A stretch of 64,000 nt of DNA, taken from assembly GCA_945861665.1 (NCBI GenBank), contig CAMAVS010000001.1, forward strand, positions 357,965-421,964, in the 5' to 3' direction. Origin of the DNA: Chitinophaga pinensis (GTDB lineage: Bacteria; Bacteroidota; Bacteroidia; UBA4408). Positions within the stretch are counted from its first letter, which is position 1, and each line of letters opens with the position of its first letter. Positions 9,497 through 18,653 of this stretch are shown one piece after another. The notes under the pieces were generated by a model. The model saw only the letters and a list, made by a program, of their open reading frames with translations. It made no database searches and was not told where the DNA came from. A program made the translations under genes and the position numbers.

Positions 9497-11038
9497 ATGG
9501 CAAACCAAGAAGATATTTTCAAAAACATTATTTCCCACTCAAAGGAGTACGGATTTATTTTTCAGAGTAGTGAAATTTACGATGGCTTAAGTGCTGTTTA
9601 CGATTACGGACAGATGGGTGTTGAATTAAAAAAAAATTTACGAGAATATTGGTGGAAATCGATGGTTCAAATGCACGAAAATATAGTAGGGATTGACACT
9701 GCAATTTTTATGCACCCAACTACTTGGAAAGCATCTGGGCACATAGATGCATTTAATGACCCATTAATAGACAACAAAGACAGCAAAAAAAGATACCGTG
9801 CAGATGTGTTGGTAGAAGAATACCTTTCGAAAATTGAAGCGAAGATTCAAAAAGAAGTAGATAAAGCAAAAGAACGCTTTGCCGAATCATTCAATGAAGC
9901 GACATTTCGTTCGACAAATTCCCGTGTGATTGAGAATCAAACAAAAATTGAAACTATCAATACACGCTTTAAAAATGCATTGGACAAAAACGAATTGACT
10001 GAAGTCAGGCAAATTATTATCGATTGCGAAATTGTTTGTCCTATTTCTGGTTCAAAAAACTGGACAGACGTACGTCAGTTTAACTTGATGTTTAGCACTT
10101 CTATGGGTTCGGTGAGTGAAGATGCGAGTACCATCTATTTACGGCCGGAAACGGCACAAGGTATTTTTGTAAATTTTTTAAATGTCCAAAAATCAGGCAG
10201 AATGAAAATCCCGTTTGGAATAGCACAAACCGGAAAAGCTTTTCGCAATGAGATTGTAGCACGACAATTTATTTTTCGTATGCGCGAGTTTGAACAAATG
10301 GAAATGCAATTTTTTGTTCGTCCAGGTACCGAAAAGGAATGGTATAATTACTGGAAAGAAACGCGTATGAAATGGCATAATTCATTAGGGCTTGGAGAAA
10401 CAAATTACCGATTTCATAACCACATAAAATTAGCACACTATGCCAATGCTGCATGCGACATTGAATTTAAATTTCCATTTGGATTTAAAGAATTAGAAGG
10501 CATTCATAGTCGTACCGACTTTGATTTAAAAGCACATGAACAATATTCGGGAAAAAAATTGCAATACTTCGATTCAGAGTTAAATCAAAATTATGTACCT
10601 TACGTAGTAGAAACATCCGTTGGTCTTGATAGATTGTTTCTTGCAGTAATTTCGAAAGCATATACTGAGGAAAAACTAGAAGATGGCACTACTCGTGTAA
10701 CATTAAACTTACCCCCTTTTTTAGCACCAATAAAAGTAGCAGTATTCCCGCTTATTAAGAAAGATAATTTACCTGAGAAGGCACACGAAATAATGAATCT
10801 ATTAAAATACGATAATGCCTGTATTTACGATGAAAAAGATACTATCGGTAAACGTTACAGAAGGCAAGATGCCATTGGAACTCCATTTTGTGTAACCATC
10901 GACCATCAATCGCTGGAAGACAATGCAGTAACCCTGCGTTATCGCGACACAATGCAGCAAGAGCGAGTAAACATTAATGCTTTGGCACAAATTATTGAGG
11001 ATAAAGTAAGTTTTAAAAAACAACTTAGTTTGCTGTAA
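9497..11038 (+). CDS. glyS: Glycyl-tRNA synthetase, homodimeric class II
   Basis: This enzyme charges tRNA-Gly with glycine for translation. The 513-residue length and sequence fit the homodimeric (alpha-2, eukaryote/archaeal-like) type and not the alpha2-beta2 enzyme. N-terminal YGFIFQSSEIYDGLSAVYDYG includes class II motif 1 surroundings. Motif 2 is the FRNEIVARQFIFRMREFEQMEM stretch. Motif 3 is YVVETSVGLDRLFLAVI. A C-terminal anticodon-binding domain follows from about residue 410 (KVAVFPLI...RYRRQDAIGTPFCVTID). The gene is monocistronic, divergent from the porin gene, and has a near-leaderless promoter. Confidence 0.96.
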   Translation: MANQEDIFKNIISHSKEYGFIFQSSEIYDGLSAVYDYGQMGVELKKNLREYWWKSMVQMHENIVGIDTAIFMHPTTWKASGHIDAFNDPLIDNKDSKKRYRADVLVEEYLSKIEAKIQKEVDKAKERFAESFNEATFRSTNSRVIENQTKIETINTRFKNALDKNELTEVRQIIIDCEIVCPISGSKNWTDVRQFNLMFSTSMGSVSEDASTIYLRPETAQGIFVNFLNVQKSGRMKIPFGIAQTGKAFRNEIVARQFIFRMREFEQMEMQFFVRPGTEKEWYNYWKETRMKWHNSLGLGETNYRFHNHIKLAHYANAACDIEFKFPFGFKELEGIHSRTDFDLKAHEQYSGKKLQYFDSELNQNYVPYVVETSVGLDRLFLAVISKAYTEEKLEDGTTRVTLNLPPFLAPIKVAVFPLIKKDNLPEKAHEIMNLLKYDNACIYDEKDTIGKRYRRQDAIGTPFCVTIDHQSLEDNAVTLRYRDTMQQERVNINALAQIIEDKVSFKKQLSLL

Positions 11039-11207
11039 TTGGAAAAGTCGCTTGACTTTCTAATCATCAGTTCAATACTGAGCTATGTGACAAATTAGTG
11101 TACATTATTATAAAACAAGCGATGCAACGAAAATCAAGTGTAGGATTACATTACAATATAGATTATTCAGGGTAAAGAATAAACGGCCTTCCGCTAAATT
11201 GATAAAA

Positions 11208-11438
11208 TTATTTTGTATCAGGTGCAATACAAGTTACAACAGAGCCATTAATCGCTGCATCTGCACGAACAACTTGCTCATACTTTTCAATATCATTTTT
11301 ATTTCCGCAAGCTTGTGGGTAATTTATTGTTGAATCAACTCCTCCCAATTTAAATGTATGAGAACAAGTTTCGCACTTATTACAAGAAAATGTAATTACT
11401 GCAAAAATAATTAAAACAAAGGAAAGTGCATTTTTCAC
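11208..11438 (-). CDS. Small putative lipoprotein with several cysteines
   Basis: This is a 76-residue protein of unknown function. The first 19 residues form a lipoprotein-type signal: charged MKN, a hydrophobic core, then ITFSC with the lipid-accepting Cys at 19. The mature part begins NKCETCSHTF with a CxxC and has further Cys near residues 44 and 69, so a disulfide-stabilised periplasmic or surface peptide is likely. It sits behind the paralogous pair at 11537-12084, shares the small size, lipobox and cysteine content, but not clear sequence identity. A real gene is likely because the signal peptide is well formed. Confidence 0.65.
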   Translation of the reverse strand: MKNALSFVLIIFAVITFSCNKCETCSHTFKLGGVDSTINYPQACGNKNDIEKYEQVVRADAAINGSVVTCIAPDTK

Positions 11439-11487
11439 AATATTGGATTTAGAATAATTGCAGTAAAAATAGAAAATTAAAAGTAAT

Positions 11488-11522
11488 AAAAAAAGCCACT
11501 TTAATTAAAGTGGCCTTTTTTA
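11488..11522 (-). terminator. Bidirectional hairpin terminator after the small lipoprotein gene
   Basis: A perfect 20-base palindrome at 11495-11514 is flanked by A and T runs on both sides, which makes a strong intrinsic terminator for the minus-strand gene ending at 11537. Confidence 0.8.
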
Positions 11523-11536
11523 TTACAAAGTGAAAA

Positions 11537-11734
11537 TTATTTTGCTGCCCAAGTGCAAATTCCACCTGCAGTACAGCTAGCCTCTAAAGTATCAGCATCT
11601 TTCTTTTTCAAGTCATTATAATCTTGAGAAACAGTTATACCAAATACTGTACAAGTACAAGTGTAATCTTTTTTACAAGAAGCCATTGATAATACAATCA
11701 TTGCAGCCGAAGCAAATAATACTAATTTTTTCAT
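11537..11734 (-). CDS. Small lipoprotein, paralogue A
   Basis: This 65-residue protein has a classical lipoprotein signal (MKKLVLFASAAMIVLSMASC, lipidated Cys at 20) and a short mature part: KKDYTCTCT, then FGIT, a lysine/aspartate-rich middle (DLKKKDAD), and two more cysteines close to the C-terminus (ASCTAGGICTW). Its neighbour at 11887-12084 is a clear paralogue, with an identical signal peptide and the same cysteine pattern. The five mature cysteines suggest disulfides or metal binding. I do not recognise a function. It has its own terminator just downstream. Confidence 0.78.
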   Translation of the reverse strand: MKKLVLFASAAMIVLSMASCKKDYTCTCTVFGITVSQDYNDLKKKDADTLEASCTAGGICTWAAK

Positions 11735-11886
11735 TTTTTTTAATTTTAGTAATAATTATTTTAATTGAATACAAATCTAATACAAACTTTTTAAAATAGC
11801 AAAAAAAAGGATCAATAAGAGAAATATTCTTACCACTGCTTTATATTTTACAAAGTAATGAGTTATAAAACTCAAATTGGCAAATA

Positions 11887-12084
11887 CTACATAACCGTCC
11901 AAGTACAAAGCGAACTAGCAGTACAAGCTGCACCAAGAGCATCAGCATCTTTCTTCTTCAAATCCTTGTATTCATAAGATGAAGTAATACCAAAATAGGT
12001 ACAAGTACAAGTGTAATCCTTCTTACAAGAAGCCATTGACAATACAATCATAGCAGCCGAAGCAAATAATACTAATTTTTTCAT
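11887..12084 (-). CDS. Small lipoprotein, paralogue B
   Basis: This protein has 65 residues when started at the ATG at 12084, which aligns exactly with paralogue A; an ATG two codons further upstream (12090) is possible but adds only MK. The signal peptide is identical to that of paralogue A, while the mature region has diverged (TYFGITSSYEYKDLKKKDAD, then AACTASSLCTWTVM). The cysteine positions are conserved, which points to selection on the folded, disulfide- or metal-bound form and not on the rest. The two genes are tandem, 152 bases apart, each with its own leader. Function is unknown. Confidence 0.78.
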   Translation of the reverse strand: MKKLVLFASAAMIVLSMASCKKDYTCTCTYFGITSSYEYKDLKKKDADALGAACTASSLCTWTVM

Positions 12085-12219
12085 TTTCAATAATTTAAGG
12101 TTAATAATAGGACAAAACTAACACATCCTTTTAAACTACCAAAAAATAAACTTACAAATTATTACTAAATACGACCAAACTAAATTCTATATTGATAGCT
12201 TCTTACTAAAAAAAAATTA

Positions 12220-12227
12220 TACTTTTG
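12220..12227 (+). promoter_or_regulatory. -7 element for the C1 peptidase gene
   Basis: TACTTTTG is an exact TAnnTTTG match 23 bases before the ATG at 12251. The nearest TTG upstream is 25 bases away, so the -33 element is weak. Confidence 0.4.
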
Positions 12228-12250
12228 GCTTCCTATTAAAAAAACAACCT

Positions 12251-13495
12251 ATGAAAAAACATATTTTCTTTTACGGTGCATTTTTGTTTACAATCTCTGG
12301 TATGGCACAAACGCCAATCAGTAAAGGTGTATTTGAAAGCACACGACCTGGCTTCTATGAAAACTCTATACTAAAAGGAATTGAAGACTTTGACTTAAGT
12401 CAAAAACCGGAAAGTGAAAAAGTAAAACGTTTTAAACTCGATTTTTCCACCTATAATATACCAAAAGACCCTTCAAAATATAAATCACAATGGTACAACG
12501 ACCCTATTTCGCAAGGAAATACAGGTACTTGCTGGTGTTTTTCTGCAACTTCCTACTATGAATCTGAAGTTTTTAGAATAACAAAACAAAAAGTAAAGTT
12601 ATCAGAAGCTTATGCTGTTTACTGGCAATATGTAGAGCGTGCAAAATACTTTGTGAAAGAACGTGGAAATATGACCTTGGGTGAAGGCTCGGAATCGAAT
12701 GCCGTTACTGCCATGTACAAAAAATATGGTGCTGTTCCCTACTCCGATTATTCCGGATTAAAAATAGGACAAACTTATTTAGCACACGATAAACTGTTCG
12801 TAGAATTTGAGGCATATCTAAAAAGTATTAAAGCAGCCGGTGCTTGGAATGAAGATGATATCGTTGCCACGGTTAAGTCAATTTTAAATTATTATATGGG
12901 CGAACCACCCACAAAAATAAGCGTGAATAATAAATCGATGAGCCCAAAAGATTACTTGAAAGATTTTTTAAAGATAAATATGGAAGACTACATTGAGATT
13001 ATGTCCCTTATGAGTGAACCATTTTATTCAAAAACAGAATACAAAGTACCTGATAATTGGTGGCACAATGCCGATTACTATAATGTTCCTTTAACCGACT
13101 TTATGAATACATTAAAAAATGGAATACGAGCAGGTTATACTATTTGCATCGGTGGCGATGTTTCTGAGCCGGGCTTCGACAAAACTGCGCAAGCCGCTGT
13201 AGTTCCAACATTTGATATCCCTTCGGACTACATTGATGATAATGCTCGTCAATTTCGTTTTTCAAATGGAACTACAACAGATGATCATGGAATACACCTA
13301 GTTGGATATTTAGAACAAGGTGGAAAAGATTGGTATTTAATAAAAGACTCGGGATCGGGATCACGCAACTGCGGAAAAGCAAGTAACTGTTTTGGCTATT
13401 ATTTTTTTACAGAAGATTACGTGAAACTAAAAATGATGACTTACACCATTCACAAAGATGCCGCAAAAGAATTGTTGCTTAAATTTCCAAAATAA
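12251..13495 (+). CDS. Secreted papain-family (C1, aminopeptidase C/bleomycin hydrolase-like) cysteine peptidase
   Basis: This is a 414-residue protein with a signal peptide at 1-19 (cleavage after GMA). The catalytic cysteine region is NTGTCWCFSATSYYESE with Cys94, the usual QG-N-x-G-x-CW context of the bleomycin hydrolase branch. The catalytic histidine is in TDDHGIHLVGY (His346). Where papain-like enzymes keep the orienting Asn in KNSWG, this protein reads IKDSGSGSRN, so an Asp stands at or near that place; I believe related Bacteroidota proteins share this, but could not check. The likely job is periplasmic or extracellular peptide breakdown. It is followed after 23 bases by the dipeptidyl peptidase IV gene and then a POT peptide transporter, a coherent peptide-use operon. 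Confidence 0.85.
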   Translation: MKKHIFFYGAFLFTISGMAQTPISKGVFESTRPGFYENSILKGIEDFDLSQKPESEKVKRFKLDFSTYNIPKDPSKYKSQWYNDPISQGNTGTCWCFSATSYYESEVFRITKQKVKLSEAYAVYWQYVERAKYFVKERGNMTLGEGSESNAVTAMYKKYGAVPYSDYSGLKIGQTYLAHDKLFVEFEAYLKSIKAAGAWNEDDIVATVKSILNYYMGEPPTKISVNNKSMSPKDYLKDFLKINMEDYIEIMSLMSEPFYSKTEYKVPDNWWHNADYYNVPLTDFMNTLKNGIRAGYTICIGGDVSEPGFDKTAQAAVVPTFDIPSDYIDDNARQFRFSNGTTTDDHGIHLVGYLEQGGKDWYLIKDSGSGSRNCGKASNCFGYYFFTEDYVKLKMMTYTIHKDAAKELLLKFPK

Positions 13496-13518
13496 TATTA
13501 CCATTCAAAACTGTTAAA

Positions 13519-15723
13519 ATGAAACTTTTCAAATCAATTTGTGCTTTTCTTGCTCTTTTTCACTTTTCCAATACCATCCAATCACAGGTGGTTAGTAAGT
13601 CGAAAGAATTAACGCTATATGATATTTGGGCAAGCGGTGCCTTTGCACAAAAATCAATTAACGGGTTGGAATCAATGAATGATGGTGATTATTTTACCAC
13701 CATTGAAAAATATAAATTCGGGCAATGCATTGTTCGCCAATCATACAAAACAGGAGAAGTAAAAGACACTCTTTTAAAAGGTGAATGGTTTGTAAAAAAT
13801 CTCACATCAGCACCTTTAATAATTGATGGCTATAGGTTTAGTGCTGATGAAAAGAAGGTTTTAATCAGCTCCCAAACTGAGCAAATATACCGTCATTCTT
13901 CTAAAGCATTTAACCAAGTATACGATTTAAAAACTAAAAAAATAACTGCGGTCTCTAACTTGGGAAAACAGATGTATGCCAGTTTTTCGGCCGATGGAAA
14001 CAAGGTAGCTTTTGTTCGGGACAATAATATTTTTATTAGTGATTTAATAAGCGGTACAGAAACTCAGATTACGAGTGATGGTTACCGAAATAAAATTATT
14101 AATGGTGCAAATGATTGGGTTTATGAAGAAGAATTTAGTTTTAGTATTTGCTTTTTTTGGAGTCCTAATGGTGATAAAATAGCCTATTACAAGTTTGATG
14201 AGAGCAATGTAAAAGAATATGATATGACTGAATATGGTAGTTTATATCCTGGTCAATACAAGTATAAATACCCAAAAGCCGGAGAAGATAATTCTATTGT
14301 AAGTTTACACGTATACAATTTAACCGACAAAAAAACCATAAAAATTGATGTTGGTTCAAATCCCGACCAATATATTCCTCGCGTTAAATGGACAAACAAC
14401 AACAATACACTTTCATTCCAACGTCTTAATCGTTTACAAAACAAATTAGAACTTTTATTAGCTGATGCTACAACAGGTGTTTCTAAAACAATCATAACAG
14501 AAGAATCCAATACCTATGTTGAGGTGGTTGATTTTTTAACTTTTTTGAAAGACAATAAAACATTTATTTGGAACAGTGAAAAAGATGGCTATCAACACTT
14601 ATACTTATATGACATCAACGGAAAAGAAATCATACAACTCACAAAAGAAAAGTGGGATGTGATGAAATTTTATGGTGTGGACGAAAAAACAGGAACGCTC
14701 TTTTACCAATCAGCAGAACCATCTCCTACGCAACGAGATGTGTACTCTATTAAGACAGATGGAAGTAAAAAAACAAAGTTGTCGTCACAATTAGGAACAA
14801 ACGATGCGCGATTCAGTAATTCATTTAATTATTTTATCAATTACTATTCAAATGCAAACACCCCTTTATATATCACCCTAAACGATTCGAAGGGAAAAGA
14901 ATTAAGGGTATTGGAGGACAACGCCATATTAAAAAGAAAATTAGCCGAATACACTTTATCAAAAAAAGAATTCTTACAGGTTCCTACCCCCGATTCATTG
15001 CAGCTAAATGCTTGGATGATTAAACCTTTTAACTTTAACCCAAACAAACCTTATCCGATGTTAATGATAACGTATGGAGGTCCCGGTATAAATACTGTGA
15101 ATGATGCTTGGGAAGGTGCGGGTTTTATGTGGCATCAATTAATGGCACAAAAAGGATACATCATTGTATCGGTTGACAACAGAGGTACGGGAGCAAGAGG
15201 AGCAGATTTCAAAAAATGCACATACAAACAATTGGGGAAATTAGAAATACAAGATCAGGCTTGGGCAGCAATTTATCTTACACATTTACCCTATGCCATA
15301 AAAAATAGAATTGGAATGTGGGGTTGGAGTTATGGAGGCTATATGAGCTCATTGGCAATCACTAAACATCCAAACACTTTTAAAGCAGCTGTTGCCATTG
15401 CACCTGTAACCAACTGGCGTTATTACGATAATATTTATACTGAAAGGTATTTGCAAAAACCACAAGATAATCCGGTGGGATATGATGATAATTCGCCTAT
15501 TAATTTTGTGGATGACTTAACCGGAAAATACCTGTTGATTCACGGAATGTCTGACGACAATGTTCATTTTCAAAATTCGGTTGAGATGATAGATGCATTG
15601 GAAAAAAAGAATAAACAGTTTGATTTAATGATATACCCAAACAAAAATCACGGTATTGGTGGCGGAAATACACGATTGAATTTGTACACAAAAGTTACAG
15701 ACTTCCTAATAAAGAATCTTTAA
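13519..15723 (+). CDS. Dipeptidyl peptidase IV, prolyl oligopeptidase family S9B
   Basis: This secreted serine peptidase releases N-terminal X-Pro or X-Ala dipeptides. It has 734 residues: signal peptide at 1-22, a beta-propeller domain (about 45-490) and an alpha/beta-hydrolase domain at the end. The nucleophile is in GWSYGG (Ser604), the acid is the first Asp of SDDNVHF (Asp679), and the base is in NKNHGIGGG (His711). The substrate N-terminus-binding double Glu is present in NDWVYEEEF in the propeller, which marks it as a true DPP4 and not another S9 enzyme. It lies between the C1 peptidase and the POT transporter, so its dipeptide products could be imported by the next gene product. Confidence 0.95.
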   Translation: MKLFKSICAFLALFHFSNTIQSQVVSKSKELTLYDIWASGAFAQKSINGLESMNDGDYFTTIEKYKFGQCIVRQSYKTGEVKDTLLKGEWFVKNLTSAPLIIDGYRFSADEKKVLISSQTEQIYRHSSKAFNQVYDLKTKKITAVSNLGKQMYASFSADGNKVAFVRDNNIFISDLISGTETQITSDGYRNKIINGANDWVYEEEFSFSICFFWSPNGDKIAYYKFDESNVKEYDMTEYGSLYPGQYKYKYPKAGEDNSIVSLHVYNLTDKKTIKIDVGSNPDQYIPRVKWTNNNNTLSFQRLNRLQNKLELLLADATTGVSKTIITEESNTYVEVVDFLTFLKDNKTFIWNSEKDGYQHLYLYDINGKEIIQLTKEKWDVMKFYGVDEKTGTLFYQSAEPSPTQRDVYSIKTDGSKKTKLSSQLGTNDARFSNSFNYFINYYSNANTPLYITLNDSKGKELRVLEDNAILKRKLAEYTLSKKEFLQVPTPDSLQLNAWMIKPFNFNPNKPYPMLMITYGGPGINTVNDAWEGAGFMWHQLMAQKGYIIVSVDNRGTGARGADFKKCTYKQLGKLEIQDQAWAAIYLTHLPYAIKNRIGMWGWSYGGYMSSLAITKHPNTFKAAVAIAPVTNWRYYDNIYTERYLQKPQDNPVGYDDNSPINFVDDLTGKYLLIHGMSDDNVHFQNSVEMIDALEKKNKQFDLMIYPNKNHGIGGGNTRLNLYTKVTDFLIKNL

Positions 15724-15765
15724 ATAATTTAATTACCTTAGCTTAACTAAAAACTATATATATAT

Positions 15766-17673
15766 ATGAGTACATTAAAACATCCAAAAGGTCTCTACTT
15801 GCTTTTCGTAACTGAAATGTGGGAGCGCTTCAGTTATTATGGAATGCGTGCAATTTTTGTACTTTTCCTTACCAAAGCATTATTGTTTGATAAAGCATTT
15901 GCAAGTGGAATCTATGGCAGCTATACCGGATTAGTATATTTAACACCACTGATTGGTGGTTATATGGCTGATAGATATTGGGGAAACAGAAAGTCGATTG
16001 TTATAGGAGGAATTATGATGGCCTTTGGACAGTTTTTAATGTTTATGGCAGGTTCATTTTATGAAAACATAGATGTAGCTCGCATTTTTATGATGTTTGG
16101 ACTTACTGCACTTATTTTGGGTAACGGTTTCTTTAAACCAAACATTTCTACGATGGTTGGTCAATTATATCCGAAAGGTGATAAAAAAATTGATTCGGCT
16201 TTTACTATTTTTTATATGGGAATTAACTTAGGTGCCTTCCTTTCTCCATTAATTTGTGGCGGTTTGGGAGACACCGGCAATCCTGCTGATTTCAAATGGG
16301 GCTTTTTAGCCGCTTGTATTGGAATGAGTGTAAGTACCATTTTGTTTGTTTGGCTAAAAAATCATTATTTGGTAACACCCGAAGGACTTCCTGTTGGGGC
16401 TTCACATAATAAAAACAGAGAAACCAGTGATATTGATACAGCCGCAGAAGCAAAATCTGAATTTACAAAAGGGCAAATTTTCACTTGGATTGGTGTTGAA
16501 ATTGCATTATTTACTTTGTTCTATTTCCTTGATCAAGGTATAATAGGATCCTTCATTTTCTCATTGTCTATTGCTGCCCCTGGCTTTATTATTTCAGACA
16601 GAAGTCTTACTAAAATTGAGAAAGAGCGTATTTGGGTAATTTTTATTGTTGCATTTTTTGTTATCTTTTTTTGGGCGGCTTTTGAACAAGCAGGTGCTTC
16701 GTTAACATTCTTTGCTGAAGAACAAACAATTCGTGAAGTTGGACTACATATATCCAAAAGTGTTATAAGTTCTATCTTTCTTGCTCTTATTGCAATACTT
16801 GGATTTATTGGATTAAAAGTTTTTAAGCAAATGAATAACGAACAAAAAGGTGTTAAAGAACTAATTTTGTTTTTAGTTGTATCAGCAATAGCTTATTTGG
16901 TTTACGCAATTGCTCAATTCCCTGCTGAAGGAAGCGAAATAGAGTCAATTCCTGCTAGCTTTTTTCAATCCGTTAACGCTATAGCTATTGTTATTTTTGC
17001 CCCATTATTTTCAATTTTATGGACATTTTTAGGCAAAAAAAATATGGAACCCGCCTCTCCCTATAAGCAATCTATTGGCTTGTTATTACTGGCCTTGGGT
17101 TATGTTGTAATAGCCTTTGGTGTAAAAGGAATTGAACCTTCTACCAAAGTAAATATGATGTGGTTATTAAGCTTATACCTCATTCATACTTTCGGTGAAT
17201 TGTGTTTATCCCCAATAGGCTTATCAATGGTAAATAAGTTAGCACCCATAAAATTTGCCTCATTGCTTATGGGTGTATGGTTTCTGTCTACAGCTTCTGC
17301 AAATAAATTTGCCGGAACCTTGAGTTCGTATTATCCCGAAACTATGGTAACAGTTAATGCTGTTGAATCACAACAAACTGAAAAAAGCATAGTGCTTTGT
17401 ACTAAGTTAGATAAACCTGAAGTAATTAATGGAGTTAACTATGTAAGCATTGATGCCATTTCTTTTGAAGGAGTGAAAGATAAAGGAGTGAAGGCTTCTA
17501 TTGTTAAAGGTATTTTTCAAGATTCTTTAACAAAAGAAAAAATATTTTTAGGGTATAAAATAGATAGTCTCTACGCCTTCTTTATGCTTTTTGTTGTTAT
17601 GGCAGGAGTTGCTTCAATCATTTTATTCATATTATCGAAAAGGTTATTAAAAATGATGAACGGGGTACAATAA
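15766..17673 (+). CDS. Proton-coupled di/tripeptide transporter, POT/PTR2 family
   Basis: This inner-membrane carrier imports di- and tripeptides with protons. The N-terminal ETEMWERFSYYGMRA-like stretch (here TEMWERFSYYGMRA) contains the ExxER-type proton/peptide motif of the family. GGYMADRYWGNRKSI and FYMGINLGAFLSPLICG are the PTR2 signatures. About 12-14 hydrophobic segments are visible. The 635-residue length is longer than E. coli DtpA (500) because of an insertion of about 80 residues before the last membrane helix (about 525-600, with EKSIVLCTKLDKPE and IDAISFEGVKDKG), a feature common in Bacteroidota POTs. It follows the DPP IV gene after 42 bases and probably takes up the dipeptides that enzyme releases. 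Confidence 0.94.
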   Translation: MSTLKHPKGLYLLFVTEMWERFSYYGMRAIFVLFLTKALLFDKAFASGIYGSYTGLVYLTPLIGGYMADRYWGNRKSIVIGGIMMAFGQFLMFMAGSFYENIDVARIFMMFGLTALILGNGFFKPNISTMVGQLYPKGDKKIDSAFTIFYMGINLGAFLSPLICGGLGDTGNPADFKWGFLAACIGMSVSTILFVWLKNHYLVTPEGLPVGASHNKNRETSDIDTAAEAKSEFTKGQIFTWIGVEIALFTLFYFLDQGIIGSFIFSLSIAAPGFIISDRSLTKIEKERIWVIFIVAFFVIFFWAAFEQAGASLTFFAEEQTIREVGLHISKSVISSIFLALIAILGFIGLKVFKQMNNEQKGVKELILFLVVSAIAYLVYAIAQFPAEGSEIESIPASFFQSVNAIAIVIFAPLFSILWTFLGKKNMEPASPYKQSIGLLLLALGYVVIAFGVKGIEPSTKVNMMWLLSLYLIHTFGELCLSPIGLSMVNKLAPIKFASLLMGVWFLSTASANKFAGTLSSYYPETMVTVNAVESQQTEKSIVLCTKLDKPEVINGVNYVSIDAISFEGVKDKGVKASIVKGIFQDSLTKEKIFLGYKIDSLYAFFMLFVVMAGVASIILFILSKRLLKMMNGVQ

Positions 17674-17691
17674 TATAAAGAGTAAAAAACG

Positions 17692-18252
17692 ATGAAAAAA
17701 ACAGGCTCTTTACTTATGGCATTCACTTTCATTGCGAGTATTACCTTTGCTCAAAAGGAAAAGAAAGCGGAAGTCGAAGTCGAAAAAATAAATTGGCTTA
17801 GCTTTAAGGATGCTACTGCGCAAAATAAAAAAAAGCCGAAAAAAATATTCATTGATACCTACACCGATTGGTGTGGATGGTGTAAAAGGATGGACGTTAC
17901 TACCTTTGAAGACAAAGAGGTTGTGGCAATTATGAATAAATATTTTTATGCAATAAAATTCAATGCCGAAGGAAAAGACACCATTCTTTATAACGGCAAA
18001 ACATATACCAATATGAATCCAACAGCTCCACGTGGAACACACCAACTGGCGGTTGAACTGTTAAATGGTAAGCTAGGATACCCAACCTCTGTATATTTAG
18101 ATGAGCAAATGAAATTACTGCAACCAATACCTGGCTATATGGATGCAAAATCGTTTAAGCAAGTATTAATTTATTTTGCCGAAGACTATAACAAAAAAAT
18201 GTCGTGGGAAGATTTTCGACAAAACTACGATGAATTGATGAAGAAAAAGTAA
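17692..18252 (+). CDS. Periplasmic thioredoxin-like protein (DUF255/YyaL-type Trx fold)
   Basis: This 186-residue protein has a signal peptide at 1-20 (ends ITFAQ). The mature part begins with a lysine/glutamate-rich linker, then INWLSFKDATAQN, then FIDTYTDWCGWCKRMD, whose CxxC (Cys61-Cys64) is the thioredoxin active site. The following TFEDKEVVAIMNKYFYAIKFNAEG and YPTSVYLDEQ complete the fold, the latter with the cis-proline. A role in periplasmic disulfide reduction or isomerisation is likely. It starts 19 bases after the POT gene, so it is probably in the same transcript. Confidence 0.87.
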   Translation: MKKTGSLLMAFTFIASITFAQKEKKAEVEVEKINWLSFKDATAQNKKKPKKIFIDTYTDWCGWCKRMDVTTFEDKEVVAIMNKYFYAIKFNAEGKDTILYNGKTYTNMNPTAPRGTHQLAVELLNGKLGYPTSVYLDEQMKLLQPIPGYMDAKSFKQVLIYFAEDYNKKMSWEDFRQNYDELMKKK

Positions 18253-18308
18253 GTAGAGCCTGAATCGAAAAAAAAGAAAAGGAATTCCTAATATTTATTT
18301 TAATTAAG

Positions 18309-18653
18309 TTGGATTTAAAAGAAAATATAATTCAGGTACTAAAGCAACAAAAACACACTTATGGTGAGTTGGCAAAATACCTTAACCTTTCAACATCTGA
18401 ATTAGACAAAGCATTCGCAACCAACTCATTAGATGTTCGAACTCTCGAAACTATTGCAAAAGAATTAAAATTACCCCTATACAGGCTTTTTCGCGACCCA
18501 ATAGGGAATATAACTCAATCTACAGAGTATTACAAAGAACTTGGATTTAACTTGGAAGATATTATTAAACTGAAAACCAAATTGGATATTGCTTTACAGG
18601 AAATTGAGTTCTTGAAAAAGGAACTTGAAAATGAAAGAGCAAAAAATAGTTAA
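18309..18653 (+). CDS. Small helix-turn-helix DNA-binding protein, XRE-like
   Basis: This 114-residue protein probably starts at a TTG (18309), since no ATG or GTG gives the full domain. Residues 1-60 form a Cro/CI-type HTH: YGELAKYLNLSTSELDKAF then DVRTLETIAKELKLPLYRLFRD. After about residue 72 there is a helical, heptad-like tail (IIKLKTKLDIALQEIEFLKKELE), likely a dimerising coiled coil. The target is unknown. Its 3' end overlaps the convergent glucosaminidase gene by 4 bases. It is a small regulator of the kind often found as a stand-alone gene in Bacteroidota. Confidence 0.78.
   Translation: MDLKENIIQVLKQQKHTYGELAKYLNLSTSELDKAFATNSLDVRTLETIAKELKLPLYRLFRDPIGNITQSTEYYKELGFNLEDIIKLKTKLDIALQEIEFLKKELENERAKNS

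Noticed and set aside
15766..17673. Insertion or fusion in the POT transporter because of its extra length
   Set aside because: The extra stretch before the last helix seems usual for Bacteroidota POT proteins, so it was not reported as novel.
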